Shown one piece after another: positions 1 to 8,377 of a stretch of 64,000 nt of DNA. A program made the translations under genes and the position numbers. The DNA lies in NCBI GenBank assembly GCA_021797915.1, contig JAJZYT010000002.1:1-64000 (forward strand), in the 5' to 3' direction. The notes under the pieces were generated by a model, which was given only the letters and a program-made list of their open reading frames with translations, had not been told where the DNA came from and did no database searches. Positions within the stretch are counted from its first letter, which is position 1; every line of letters starts with the position of its first letter. The stretch comes from Thermoplasmata archaeon (GTDB lineage Archaea; Thermoplasmatota; Thermoplasmata; Thermoplasmatales; GCA-001856825).

Positions 1-476
1 GGGTAGAACAGATTCTCTTCTCGGCTGAGCAACTTAAGGGACTGAAGTTTGATGGAATCGTCTGCAGTCCTCTTCTCAGGACCAAGCAGACCGCGAGGAC
101 CGTCGGAGAAGTCATCGGCCTGAAGGTAACGGAAAATTCCAAGATAAGGGAGTCGGGTCTTGGGCCCTATAACGGATACAAAGTAGACGAAGTCCCTAAG
201 TTAAACAGGGAAGATCTGGGAATGGAGACTTGGAGTTCTCAGTTAGATAGGTTGAAGAGTGCGCTTGCTGATTACGAGGGACAGTACCTGTTTGTAAGCC
301 ATGCTCTTCCCATAAGGGTCCTCACTGCTAGTTTTCTGGGATTGAACGAAAGGGAGAGTTACGGTATAGACATCAAGCTTGCATCCATGACCGCAATAGA
401 TGTAGAGAATGAGAAAGTTCTGTCTATAGGAACAGTGCTGCTCACTGAAAGGGTTAAGAAACTATTCTCAAACTAG
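1..476 (+). CDS. Histidine phosphatase superfamily protein (phosphoglycerate-mutase-like), 5' truncated
   Basis: The reading frame is open from base 3 to the TAG at 474-476, so the start codon and the N-terminal RHG catalytic motif lie outside the window. The visible part has the family hallmark SPLLRTKQTA after the first beta-alpha unit and the second catalytic histidine in FVSHALPIRV near the C-terminus. This is the phosphoglycerate mutase/acid phosphatase fold that works through a phosphohistidine. The substrate cannot be told from sequence; family members act on sugar phosphates, alpha-ribazole phosphate or small phosphomonoesters. It is convergent with the membrane protein gene downstream. 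An ATG at 222 is internal to the domain and is not the start. Confidence 0.85.
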   Translation, partial: VEQILFSAEQLKGLKFDGIVCSPLLRTKQTARTVGEVIGLKVTENSKIRESGLGPYNGYKVDEVPKLNREDLGMETWSSQLDRLKSALADYEGQYLFVSHALPIRVLTASFLGLNERESYGIDIKLASMTAIDVENEKVLSIGTVLLTERVKKLFSN

Positions 477-592
477 AGGTACACTGCTCAGGCGAAGTTC
501 AATAGCAAATTTGTCTTAGTGTTCCAATGTATATTTTTTTACTGATAATCAAGAGAAATAGAGGAGATTCTCGGAGATCAAATAAGGGAAAC

Positions 593-627
593 TGAAAGAT
601 CTAGTCGTGGAGACGAGTTCTCTTTCA
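593..627. other. Possible RNA hairpin in a convergent intergenic gap
   Basis: Within the 268-bp space between two convergent genes, TGAAAGA (593-599) pairs perfectly with TCTTTCA (621-627). An inner TCGT (605-608) pairs with ACGA (613-616) around a GGAG loop. The rest of the gap is A/T-rich and shows no credible ORF. The structure could be a 3'-UTR stem or chance; there is no adjacent oligo-T run. Confidence 0.2.
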
Positions 628-744
628 CTAGAATACAATCTTAACTGAAATTAAAGTGGCCCAATTTGTATGTTGTTTCTAATTCGAGGTTATATAGGAA
701 CGCCATCTAAATGAAAAGAAGCAATCAATGAGCCGAGCTCCAAA

Positions 745-1254
745 CTACCTCTGGAAGAATTTCTTCTTCTTTACCCTGAGTTTGCTCTTGGGACTTGGAT
801 GATAGATCTTAGACCAGACGCTTCTAAAGTCAAAGAAAGTCCCAGCCACATACTTGCTATTCTTCCGGAGTCCCTTCAGGGGACTTTCAAACCCTATGAA
901 TCTTTCGAATTCCCTTATTTCTCTATTTTCCCTCCCAAGAAATATGATCGCCAGGCCTGAAATCCCTGCTATCAGGAAGATTTTTCCAAGGACGTTCGTT
1001 TCCACAAATAATACAAATCCCTTTGACGCAAGGAAAAAGAATATGAATGCGACTAAGACCGTCACAATGAACATGAGCCAGTTCATCACTCTCTTGTGAA
1101 TTCCCCAGGCAATCAATCCGATCAAGAAAGCCCCAATGATTAGTGATACCGGAACTATCCAAGGAAGAAAAACGGTGAAACCCACTATCATTACAAAGAA
1201 GAGAAGGTATCCAATTATGGAAACCCAGAGAGGAATTCTGATGGAAAATTTCAT
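745..1254 (-). CDS. Hypothetical integral membrane protein (four TM segments, basic tail)
   Basis: I do not recognise a named family. The 169-residue product begins at ATG (1252-1254) and has hydrophobic stretches at about residues 12-30, 33-51, 57-76 and 86-106. A roughly 60-residue hydrophilic tail rich in Lys/Arg follows, ending in a run of lysines. The tail is most likely cytoplasmic by the positive-inside rule. A TATA-like GATAAATAGA on the minus strand about 25 bp upstream fits leaderless transcription. No catalytic motif is visible. Confidence 0.6.
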   Translation of the reverse strand: MKFSIRIPLWVSIIGYLLFFVMIVGFTVFLPWIVPVSLIIGAFLIGLIAWGIHKRVMNWLMFIVTVLVAFIFFFLASKGFVLFVETNVLGKIFLIAGISGLAIIFLGRENREIREFERFIGFESPLKGLRKNSKYVAGTFFDFRSVWSKIYHPSPKSKLRVKKKKFFQR

Positions 1255-1446
1255 GGGCGCTTACACATCAAGTTGTTCTATTTATCATTTATAAGAATTT
1301 TGATGCATTCTGCGGATGGCAACAGTTGAACTGTGATCGCAAAGCGGAATTATGCGGTCTCGGTTTTACATCAACCGAATATAGGACTGTTTGAAAAGAT
1401 GATATGAGCTTTTCAACCTGTAGCTGTTCCCAGGGTCCACGATCTC

Positions 1447-1863
1447 CTATTCTATCATCAGTTCCTTTAAACCAGTCTTCTTGTTCAGGGCTCTCTTCAG
1501 AACAATTTCTTCCAGCTTCAGAATGTGAACCTCCATGAGCGGGTCAGCAGTTCCGGAAAAGAAGTGCCCTCCACTTAACGAGTGATCACTTAACGCCACT
1601 GATACATGGATGTGGAGCCTTGGTTCGTTGCTCGATATACTCCCGTGGAAAGAGACAACCTCTCCTGGTGACTGGAGCAGTGCTTTCTCATACTCCTTTC
1701 CATTCCAGTATCCAATCTCCAAGTCTCTTATCATTCCTATTCCGAACTCAACCAGACCGGAAAAGATACCATAATCATCGAGAACCTTGGTGATTGATTC
1801 TCCAACATCCTCCCCCTTTTCAATCTTGACTACGATGTAATTCTTTTCAATGTCAGAGATCAT
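1447..1863 (-). CDS. PPC/PCC-domain (DUF296) protein
   Basis: The 138-residue protein is essentially a single PPC domain. This is the trimeric fold seen in bacterial and archaeal DUF296 proteins and, fused to AT-hooks, in plant AHL proteins. The core signature is LHIHVSVAL followed by SGGHFFSGT at about residues 84-105. There is no AT-hook. Its start overlaps the end of the upstream zinc-finger gene by 11 bp, so the two are translationally coupled, and the pair follows valS with only a 34-bp gap. Function in archaea is not established; DNA binding and metal-dependent small-molecule roles have both been suggested for the fold. Confidence 0.8.
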   Translation of the reverse strand: MISDIEKNYIVVKIEKGEDVGESITKVLDDYGIFSGLVEFGIGMIRDLEIGYWNGKEYEKALLQSPGEVVSFHGSISSNEPRLHIHVSVALSDHSLSGGHFFSGTADPLMEVHILKLEEIVLKRALNKKTGLKELMIE

Positions 1864-2227
1864 GATTCTTTAATCTGAACGTATATATATATGGTTTCCC
1901 GTCCCTGGTTGAGTTGTACCCGCACTTCTCGCATTTGTAGCCAATAATTTTCCTCTTTCCTTCGAGGTTTACACCCCGTATCGTTGTTAGTTTTGAGCTG
2001 CACACGGGGCACTTGTCCAGAGATGCGAACTTCTTGCTTGAGTATTTCACGGAAACGTCTATTTCAGGAATCTCAAATATCAGCTTCCGGAACCTTTTTG
2101 GCGATGCGCTAATTTTCCTGCTTTTGAGAAAATCTAGGAATTTTATTTCACCCACGATCTCCCCGTTCTTCCTCAGGATGGTCAAGACGTTGAAGATGAG
2201 TTCAGCATCGCTGGGTCTTTTTGCCAC
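1853..2227 (-). CDS. Small zinc-finger protein, hypothetical
   Basis: The 124-residue protein starts at GTG (2225-2227). It has a helical N-terminal half that resembles a small winged-helix-like region (AELIFNVLTILRKNGEI) and a C-terminal zinc ribbon with two knuckles, CPVC near residue 73 and CEKC near residue 99. The combination suggests nucleic-acid binding. The overlap with the PPC-domain gene and the proximity to valS suggest one transcription unit of valS, this gene and the PPC gene. I cannot assign a specific role. Confidence 0.65.
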   Translation of the reverse strand: MAKRPSDAELIFNVLTILRKNGEIVGEIKFLDFLKSRKISASPKRFRKLIFEIPEIDVSVKYSSKKFASLDKCPVCSSKLTTIRGVNLEGKRKIIGYKCEKCGYNSTRDGKPYIYTFRLKNHDL

Positions 2228-2261
2228 TGAATAGACAATCTTTCTACAAATAAATCACTTG

Positions 2262-4886
2262 TCATTTTGACACTGATACGCAGAATCCTTTCCCACAGTT
2301 CACGTTCATTCCCTGAACTGAGTACGATCTTGTCACTATCAATTCTCTTGTTTCGATCTTCCTTCCTTCAAACTCCACGTATTGATCTGCAATATGCGAG
2401 GGATCTTCTCTGATCTTCCTTATGAAATCTTCCGCCCTTTCTCTTAGCGTCGAATATAATTCAGGCGTCAATCTAATAGATTCAATCCTCTCTACAATTT
2501 TCCAAGTCATTGGATAATGAAGCTCTCTGGCTCTTAATGTTCCCATGACATCATCTTCGTCAACTATTGCAACACCGGAAGCTAACTGAGGATTCCTGTC
2601 CGCTGGCATATTTTTCCCTGACTGGCCAGTTATCAAGGCATTTGTGGTTGTTATTATTGATATTTCCGATAATTCGTTAGACAGAGGAATTTTCTCTTTG
2701 ACTTTTAAGTCTCTCATCATCGAGATCGCTTCTACAGTGGTTTCGCCGATCTGAGCGTTCCTTACGTCGTACGGGGATGTGTCAGGAATTTGCAGATCGA
2801 AAACACTCCTCTTCTGCTCCCTCTCTCTGAAGAGCCTCTGGTAGGAATCCTCAGCTATGAATGGGAATATAGGTGAGATCATTATTATTGAAGACAGGAG
2901 GACACGGTATGCCGTTTCATAAGTCTTGTAGCCGTTAATCCTGTGCTTGATTATCTCAACGTAATTATCAGCCAGATCGTGCCAGATGAACGCTTCAGCG
3001 ATCCGTAAGGCCCGGTCAAATTCGAAGTCATTCATGGCGCTGCTCACTTCCTTTATTGCGGAATTCATCTGTCTGATTATCCAGTGGTCTGCTGGTCTCA
3101 TCTCGTCCTTCTCTGTTTGTTTTCCCCTGTAAAATTCGAGGAAACTCACGAGGTTGTAGATCTTGTTCATCAGTCTTTGACCTCTGATCAGATCCCTCTC
3201 CCTGAATGCGGTGTCCTCCCCAAGCGAGCACGAGGCTGTGAAATACCTGAATGCGTCCGCTCCGTACTTCTCTAACAGAACATTCGGATCCACGACGTTT
3301 CCCCACGATGCGTGCATCGGACGTCCATCCGGAGCCATGATGTTTCCGTCGACCATTATTTCCTTCCATGGATCCTGGCCGGTCAGAAGATTTCCCCTCA
3401 GTACACTGTAGTAAGCCCATGTCCTTATGATGTCCTGCCCCTGAGGCCTCAGGGACATAGGATAGAGTTTTGAGAACAGTTTTTCGTCTCGTGCGTAGAA
3501 AGTATTGAACAACGGTGAGATAGATGAATCCATCCATGTATCAAATACCTCTTCGGATCCCTTAAGGGGAAGGTGACAGGTGGGACAGTCCTTCACCGGC
3601 GGGGGATCTATGAGCGGATCGACATAGCACTGCTCTTCTTTAGCGACTACCTGGTGACCATTGTCGCACTCCCAGACAGGAATGGGTGTAGCGAAGTATC
3701 TCTGCCTTGAGACCACCCAATCCCACGATAGCGAGTCTATCCAATCCTCCAGTCTCTTCTTCATGAACAACGGGTGCCATTCCAGCTTTTCCGACCACTT
3801 CTTGAGGTCATCCTTGGAATCCATCGACCTGACAAACCACTGTTCCTTCTGCAGGTATTCTAGGGGTGTTCCGCACCGCCAGCAGGTACCGACATTCTGT
3901 TTGATTGTTGTGCTTGAAACAAAGTCTCCTGACAACTTTAGGTCTTCGATAATTTTCTTCTTTACGTCCTTAGTTTGAAGACCAGAATATTTTCCAGCTA
4001 TCTCTGTCAACTTTCCCCGCTCATCTATGCTCTTGAGGAAGGGGAGTGAGTGTTTGTAGATCATTTTCAGGTCGGCCTTATCACCCACGGAACAAATCAT
4101 TTCTGCTCCTGTTCCGAAATCCGTCAAGACATCTTCATCCGTGATTATCGGAACTGACTTTCCAAAAATAGGGAGTTTTACCTGCTTGCCCACCAAGCGG
4201 GTATATCGTTCATCCTTCGGATTTACCGCAATCGCAACACAAGCAGCTATCAGCTCCGGTCTTGTGGTAGATATGATGAGTTCGGCGCCCTCTCCCTTGA
4301 ATTTTATATCATTAAGGGGAACGTCGCGCTCCTCATACACGATCTCTGATTCTGCGATTGCTGTTTCGCAACGCGGACACCAGTTGACGGGATGGCTGCC
4401 CTTGTAAGCGATCCCCTTCTCAAACATCCTAATAAATGAAATTTGGGTGTACTTCCTGTACATCTCAGAGTTAGTCCTGTAGTAAAGAGAAGGATCGGCT
4501 GTTATGCCCAGGGATTGGAACTGGCCAATCATCGCTTGTATGTTCCCCTCGGCAAACTCCTCGCAAAGTTTTACGAATTCCTGCCTATCATATTCCCTCA
4601 TCTTGATACCGTACTTCTTCTCAACGTTGACCTCAATCGGCATTCCGTTAACGTCAAAACAGAGCGGGAAGAACACCTCTTCCCCTTTTATCTTATGGTA
4701 CTTCGCAACCATGTCGATGTGGGAATAGTGGAACGCATGCCCTATGTGCATCTTTCCGGATGCATACCTTGGGGGTGTATCGATGCTGTATGTGGGTTTA
4801 CTGGAATTGAAGTCGTACTGGAATACCCTCTCCTCGTTCCAGAAGTTGCTCCACTTCTTTTCACTCTCTCTGAAGTCGTGTGGCAT
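2262..4886 (-). CDS. valS: Valyl-tRNA synthetase (archaeal type 2)
   Basis: This class Ia synthetase attaches valine to tRNA-Val. At 874 residues it has the usual archaeal length. The HIGH motif is exact (HIGH, residues 47-50). Zinc knuckles CPRC and CWRC and a CP1 editing domain with STTRPEL and DFGTGAEM are present, followed by the Rossmann second half and an anticodon-binding helical domain. The second class I signature is altered: where KMSKS is expected, before GNVVDP, the sequence is PMHAS (residues 523-527), so both lysines are missing. The frame is intact throughout, which argues against a simple frameshift. A T-rich TATA element (about 4905-4917, minus strand) sits about 25 bp before the ATG. 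Confidence 0.95.
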   Translation of the reverse strand: MPHDFRESEKKWSNFWNEERVFQYDFNSSKPTYSIDTPPRYASGKMHIGHAFHYSHIDMVAKYHKIKGEEVFFPLCFDVNGMPIEVNVEKKYGIKMREYDRQEFVKLCEEFAEGNIQAMIGQFQSLGITADPSLYYRTNSEMYRKYTQISFIRMFEKGIAYKGSHPVNWCPRCETAIAESEIVYEERDVPLNDIKFKGEGAELIISTTRPELIAACVAIAVNPKDERYTRLVGKQVKLPIFGKSVPIITDEDVLTDFGTGAEMICSVGDKADLKMIYKHSLPFLKSIDERGKLTEIAGKYSGLQTKDVKKKIIEDLKLSGDFVSSTTIKQNVGTCWRCGTPLEYLQKEQWFVRSMDSKDDLKKWSEKLEWHPLFMKKRLEDWIDSLSWDWVVSRQRYFATPIPVWECDNGHQVVAKEEQCYVDPLIDPPPVKDCPTCHLPLKGSEEVFDTWMDSSISPLFNTFYARDEKLFSKLYPMSLRPQGQDIIRTWAYYSVLRGNLLTGQDPWKEIMVDGNIMAPDGRPMHASWGNVVDPNVLLEKYGADAFRYFTASCSLGEDTAFRERDLIRGQRLMNKIYNLVSFLEFYRGKQTEKDEMRPADHWIIRQMNSAIKEVSSAMNDFEFDRALRIAEAFIWHDLADNYVEIIKHRINGYKTYETAYRVLLSSIIMISPIFPFIAEDSYQRLFREREQKRSVFDLQIPDTSPYDVRNAQIGETTVEAISMMRDLKVKEKIPLSNELSEISIITTTNALITGQSGKNMPADRNPQLASGVAIVDEDDVMGTLRARELHYPMTWKIVERIESIRLTPELYSTLRERAEDFIRKIREDPSHIADQYVEFEGRKIETRELIVTRSYSVQGMNVNCGKGFCVSVSK

Positions 4887-5051
4887 TTAGTTCAGATAGC
4901 CTTGAATTAAAAAAAGGTTCTTGTCAACTCTTCGCAATTCAGAACATAGAAACAATTCATAGTCAAGATTGCCCTCCACTGGTTAGAGACGCTGTAACAA
5001 TTTTGTTTTTTTTCTACAGAAAGCTTTTAAGTCGAATTCGAGGATTTGTTT

Positions 5052-6671
5052 GTGAATAGAGCGGTAGTAGTCGTAGTTGTAATTTTAGTGATTGCATCCT
5101 TGTCTCTGGGGATAGGACTTTATGAGCACTCTTCACTGCAGCCATCAGGGGAACTGGGACCTGGACTCGTGCTTTCAGTCGCACCTTCCTCTTCAGGCCT
5201 TAATGCAACCTCTGCAGTGTTTCTCTATGCATCCATTCAGATCTACGTAAACCCTTCACCCTCCGTAAGCACCGGGTTGCAGGCGTTCACATATGTTGCA
5301 CCTCTCTTCAACGGAAGTACGAATTCCACCGGAGATTTGGTCTCCAACTTGTCGTACGGGTTCTACTCCCTCGCAGATAACTGGACGTCCTACTTCATGC
5401 ACACTGGAAACCTGGGGGCCATGACGTCCTTCATAGCAGAGGTCTCGTACTACTACAGTGAAAACTCTACGGACATGGTCTCCTATCAGTCTATAGTCGT
5501 ACCTTTCGACCCTGCGTTCTACATTCTTCCCACTGGTAATTTCCTTAACGTGACAAAGATATACGGATACCATCATCTAAGCAATCTGACGTTCCAAGAC
5601 CATCCCTCCCTTTCATCTATGAAAGGATACCCCTACAACTCTTCCACTCAGTACCCATCGATAGTAGGAACAAATGACCTGCCTCTTGGAATAGGAGGAG
5701 GAAACGGCAGCAATTTCTGGTCTTTGATTAAATCGACGTCATTTAGTAATGAGACCATTCCTCTAGCTTGGGCGAACAACTCCATACTCTCCAGCAACAA
5801 TGAAGCAATCAATTTAGATGTGTTTTTGGGCTCTGCGAGCCAAGAAGCACTGTTTCATGTGGGCCAAATAGGCAGTGTCAGTGGGTCCATCTCCTATTCT
5901 GTACTTTCTAACAGCTCCTACACTTCTCCTGAAAACAGCAACGGTAGTTGGGTAGATGGGACGATCCCTTATAGTGCCTATCCCCTGAGTGACAATCCGC
6001 CTCATACGATCATGCTTTACGTACTCGGAACAATAACGTTGGATCAGTTCAGGGAATATGTTTACACCTCTGGTGGATATCAGCCATCAAATAACTACCA
6101 CTATACGACAGAGATTTCTTCGCTAAACGTGAATGGGAACGGCAATTACGACATGGGTTTCATGGGCATCACGAGCGAAACCACTTGGTCATTGATGGAG
6201 CCTCACAACCTTGTGAAATATCTCTTTTCGTCCTCATACATAAGTGCAAAGAATTACACAATGTCCAATGGCGCGAATGCTGACTGGTCCACCATAGAGG
6301 ATAGTATGACATCCGCTTCCAGCAATCTGTGGCCAGAAATCAACTCACTTTTCGGAATTGCGCTTTCTGTTGTTGGTGTAATCGCTGCTGCAGACGGTTG
6401 GTCCCCCGGTTCTGGATGGGCAGACCTAGCTTCTACCGTTGCAACCTACGCTGGGGTTGCATCATCCGTGTACGGTCTGCTAAACACTCAGGTAACTGCA
6501 GTTAGCGACAGCGTGTACTTATTTGCAGGTGGTGTGAGTCTTGAGAATCCTGTCGGTTCTTCGAATAGTCTCGTTCTGAATACTATCGTGAACAATGTTT
6601 CCATGGCAATCAATGGAGGAAATGGACAGTTCAATATTGCTGTATATGACCTTGAAGCGGTCGCAACCTAG
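5052..6671 (+). CDS. Secreted or membrane-anchored surface protein, hypothetical
   Basis: The product is about 539 residues long. It begins with a short basic start and a hydrophobic anchor (valine/isoleucine-rich, residues 4-22), then a long Ser/Thr/Asn/Tyr-rich ectodomain with many N-X-S/T sequons. A second hydrophobic Gly/Ala stretch lies near residues 435-480. No known domain was recognised. I chose GTG 5052 because a TATA box (CTTTTAAG, about 5023-5030) lies 24-25 bp upstream, giving a leaderless mRNA; an in-frame TTG at 5046 is the alternative. The composition is typical of Thermoplasmatales cell-surface glycoproteins. Confidence 0.75.
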   Translation: MNRAVVVVVVILVIASLSLGIGLYEHSSLQPSGELGPGLVLSVAPSSSGLNATSAVFLYASIQIYVNPSPSVSTGLQAFTYVAPLFNGSTNSTGDLVSNLSYGFYSLADNWTSYFMHTGNLGAMTSFIAEVSYYYSENSTDMVSYQSIVVPFDPAFYILPTGNFLNVTKIYGYHHLSNLTFQDHPSLSSMKGYPYNSSTQYPSIVGTNDLPLGIGGGNGSNFWSLIKSTSFSNETIPLAWANNSILSSNNEAINLDVFLGSASQEALFHVGQIGSVSGSISYSVLSNSSYTSPENSNGSWVDGTIPYSAYPLSDNPPHTIMLYVLGTITLDQFREYVYTSGGYQPSNNYHYTTEISSLNVNGNGNYDMGFMGITSETTWSLMEPHNLVKYLFSSSYISAKNYTMSNGANADWSTIEDSMTSASSNLWPEINSLFGIALSVVGVIAAADGWSPGSGWADLASTVATYAGVASSVYGLLNTQVTAVSDSVYLFAGGVSLENPVGSSNSLVLNTIVNNVSMAINGGNGQFNIAVYDLEAVAT

Positions 6672-6770
6672 TTTTCTCATTTCTTGATTTTGTTTTCCCC
6701 TTTTGATTGATTCATTCGATACGCAGAATATTTCAATTTGAAGAATCTGAGTCTACCCTTGGCTTGATTT

Positions 6771-7181
6771 TCAGCTCTTCTTGAATGCCTTGAACAGCTT
6801 TGCCAGTGATTCCACGGCCCTTGTGGAATATTCCTCAATCCTCGCGACAGCCTGGTCATGCTCGGCCCCGGGTCCGATTATTCCTATCGTGACGGGTTTC
6901 TCGTACTCGTTGGACAGGTCGACTATCTTTCTGACCGATTGGTTTATCACGAGATCGTCGTGCTTCGTTTCCCCCTTTATCACAGCCCCTAAAAGAGCAA
7001 CTCCATCAATGTTCTTCTTTTTCAGAAGCAACTTCACCGCAAGGGGCATATCGAAGACGCCCGGCACCCTAATTGATTCGTGTTCAAAGCCGAGGAGGTC
7101 AGATTGTTCTTCAGCCTTCTTTTGCATAAGCGAAGTGATGTCATAATTGAAGTCCGAAACCACCAAACCTATTCTTGACAT
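6771..7181 (-). CDS. ribH: 6,7-dimethyl-8-ribityllumazine synthase
   Basis: RibH condenses 5-amino-6-ribitylaminouracil with 3,4-dihydroxy-2-butanone 4-phosphate to give lumazine, the direct riboflavin precursor. The protein shows the N-terminal VVSDFN strand, the substrate-loop PGVFDMP and the [12 protein letters not shown] segment with the catalytic histidine. At about 136 residues it has the normal archaeal length. I prefer ATG 7181: it has a GAGG Shine-Dalgarno-like element just upstream and starts immediately after the ribC stop. A GTG at 7193 in the same frame would overlap ribC. It is the last gene of the ribB-ribC-ribH operon. Confidence 0.93.
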   Translation of the reverse strand: MSRIGLVVSDFNYDITSLMQKKAEEQSDLLGFEHESIRVPGVFDMPLAVKLLLKKKNIDGVALLGAVIKGETKHDDLVINQSVRKIVDLSNEYEKPVTIGIIGPGAEHDQAVARIEEYSTRAVESLAKLFKAFKKS

Positions 7182-7182
7182 T

Positions 7183-7662
7183 TTAATCCTCACTCAGAAT
7201 TTGTCCTGCACTATTATATCCTTGCCTGAGACCCTTCCCTGCCATTGGAGCCAGAGAATGACCGCCATCCCTGACGAGTTTTACCAGGTTTACAGCGTGT
7301 TTCGTCGCCCTGTCTTTGGAAAGCGAAAAAAGCTGTGCCTCCTCCACTTCATCTTCATGGACCGTGACGTCCATGATGTGTCGCTTTGCATTCAGTTGCG
7401 CCTGGATTAGCCCTATGCTCGTCGCCAGATAGCTGTACTTGTCCAGCTTCGTCTTCCCTACCCAGCCAAGAGTGATCACACCTTCGCATCCCTCTTCGAA
7501 GAGCTTGGTAGCCCCCATCGGCATGTCCTTAATTCCCGGAACTGTGTACCTGACAATTTCTGCATCTGGATCCTCTTTTCTTATCGTATCGTAAGCAAAT
7601 CTGCCCATATCCACCCGTGAAAAGGTGGTATCCACTATTCCGTATTTTGTCAAGTCATTCAC
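7183..7662 (-). CDS. ribC: Riboflavin synthase, archaeal type
   Basis: Archaeal RibC dismutates two lumazines to riboflavin and is a paralogue of lumazine synthase, unrelated to bacterial RibE. The 159-residue protein has the archaeal signature: a [10 protein letters not shown] start, TVPGIKDMP and [13 protein letters not shown]. The GTG start at 7660-7662 overlaps the ribB stop codon (GTGA), so translation is coupled. The length and operon position match archaeal rib operons. Confidence 0.92.
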   Translation of the reverse strand: MNDLTKYGIVDTTFSRVDMGRFAYDTIRKEDPDAEIVRYTVPGIKDMPMGATKLFEEGCEGVITLGWVGKTKLDKYSYLATSIGLIQAQLNAKRHIMDVTVHEDEVEEAQLFSLSKDRATKHAVNLVKLVRDGGHSLAPMAGKGLRQGYNSAGQILSED

Positions 7663-8318
7663 GCTCTGACTATATCTTTGCCTTCCAAGAATATTAGTTT
7701 GTTCTTTGTTGCGTATTCTTCTGCACTGGTTCTCTTAAGACTCTTCCCGTCCCCCAGCATCTCGGCTATCACCATGCTCCGAGGAAGACCTACCAGTTCA
7801 GCCAGGTGCGATACAAGTTCGGTGTGTCCCTTTCTCTCATTCAATCCCCTTGACGCAAGGACTGGCACGTGTCCGGGTGCATAGAAATTCTTCTGGAAGT
7901 ATTCCACTTTGTTCTCTATATGGTCGGTCAGTAGATTGTGCATTTCATGGATAGTGTTAGCCCTGTCCGAATCGGATATTCCAGTCGAAACCGAAATGTG
8001 GTTGATCCACATCGTGAATGAAGGGTAATCGCCGTATGACGGGCGTTTTATCAAGTTGCCATAGGTTGGATGTGTTTTCCATTCATCCGTCAGGAAGTTC
8101 AGACCAAGCTTGGAAGCTTCCTCTCTCCCAGTTACATAGCATATTAGACCTCCTGCGTCCTTTCGGAGCAGGTTGATGGATTTCCAGGTCACGGAACCTG
8201 CATAAAATACCATGTCGGCCTCTTCTTCTCTGCCATCGAAATCGTAGACTATCAGAGGGGTTCCATTCAAAAGCCCCCTTTTTATATCCGAAAGTGATGT
8301 CCCAGATAGGTCAGTCAT
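7659..8318 (-). CDS. ribB: 3,4-dihydroxy-2-butanone 4-phosphate synthase
   Basis: RibB converts ribulose 5-phosphate to the four-carbon riboflavin precursor and formate. The 219-residue protein carries the family acidic loop (YDFDGREEEADMVF, residues 24-37), the DAGGLICYVTGREEA segment and the GLNERKGHTE segment near the C-terminus that contributes metal and substrate contacts. It is the monofunctional form, with no GTP cyclohydrolase II domain. It opens the rib operon; a TATA element (GTTAAAATA on the minus strand, about 8338-8346) lies 25 bp before the ATG, predicting a leaderless transcript. Confidence 0.93.
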   Translation of the reverse strand: MTDLSGTSLSDIKRGLLNGTPLIVYDFDGREEEADMVFYAGSVTWKSINLLRKDAGGLICYVTGREEASKLGLNFLTDEWKTHPTYGNLIKRPSYGDYPSFTMWINHISVSTGISDSDRANTIHEMHNLLTDHIENKVEYFQKNFYAPGHVPVLASRGLNERKGHTELVSHLAELVGLPRSMVIAEMLGDGKSLKRTSAEEYATKNKLIFLEGKDIVRA

Positions 8319-8377
8319 AATCTCTGAGCAGAGGACAATATTTTAACATTTCCTATTTTATTGGATTTACTCAAAAA

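Noticed and set aside
3028-3537. 169-codon frame inside valS on the same strand, another frame
   Set aside because: Overlaps a conserved synthetase domain in full; composition is not protein-like.
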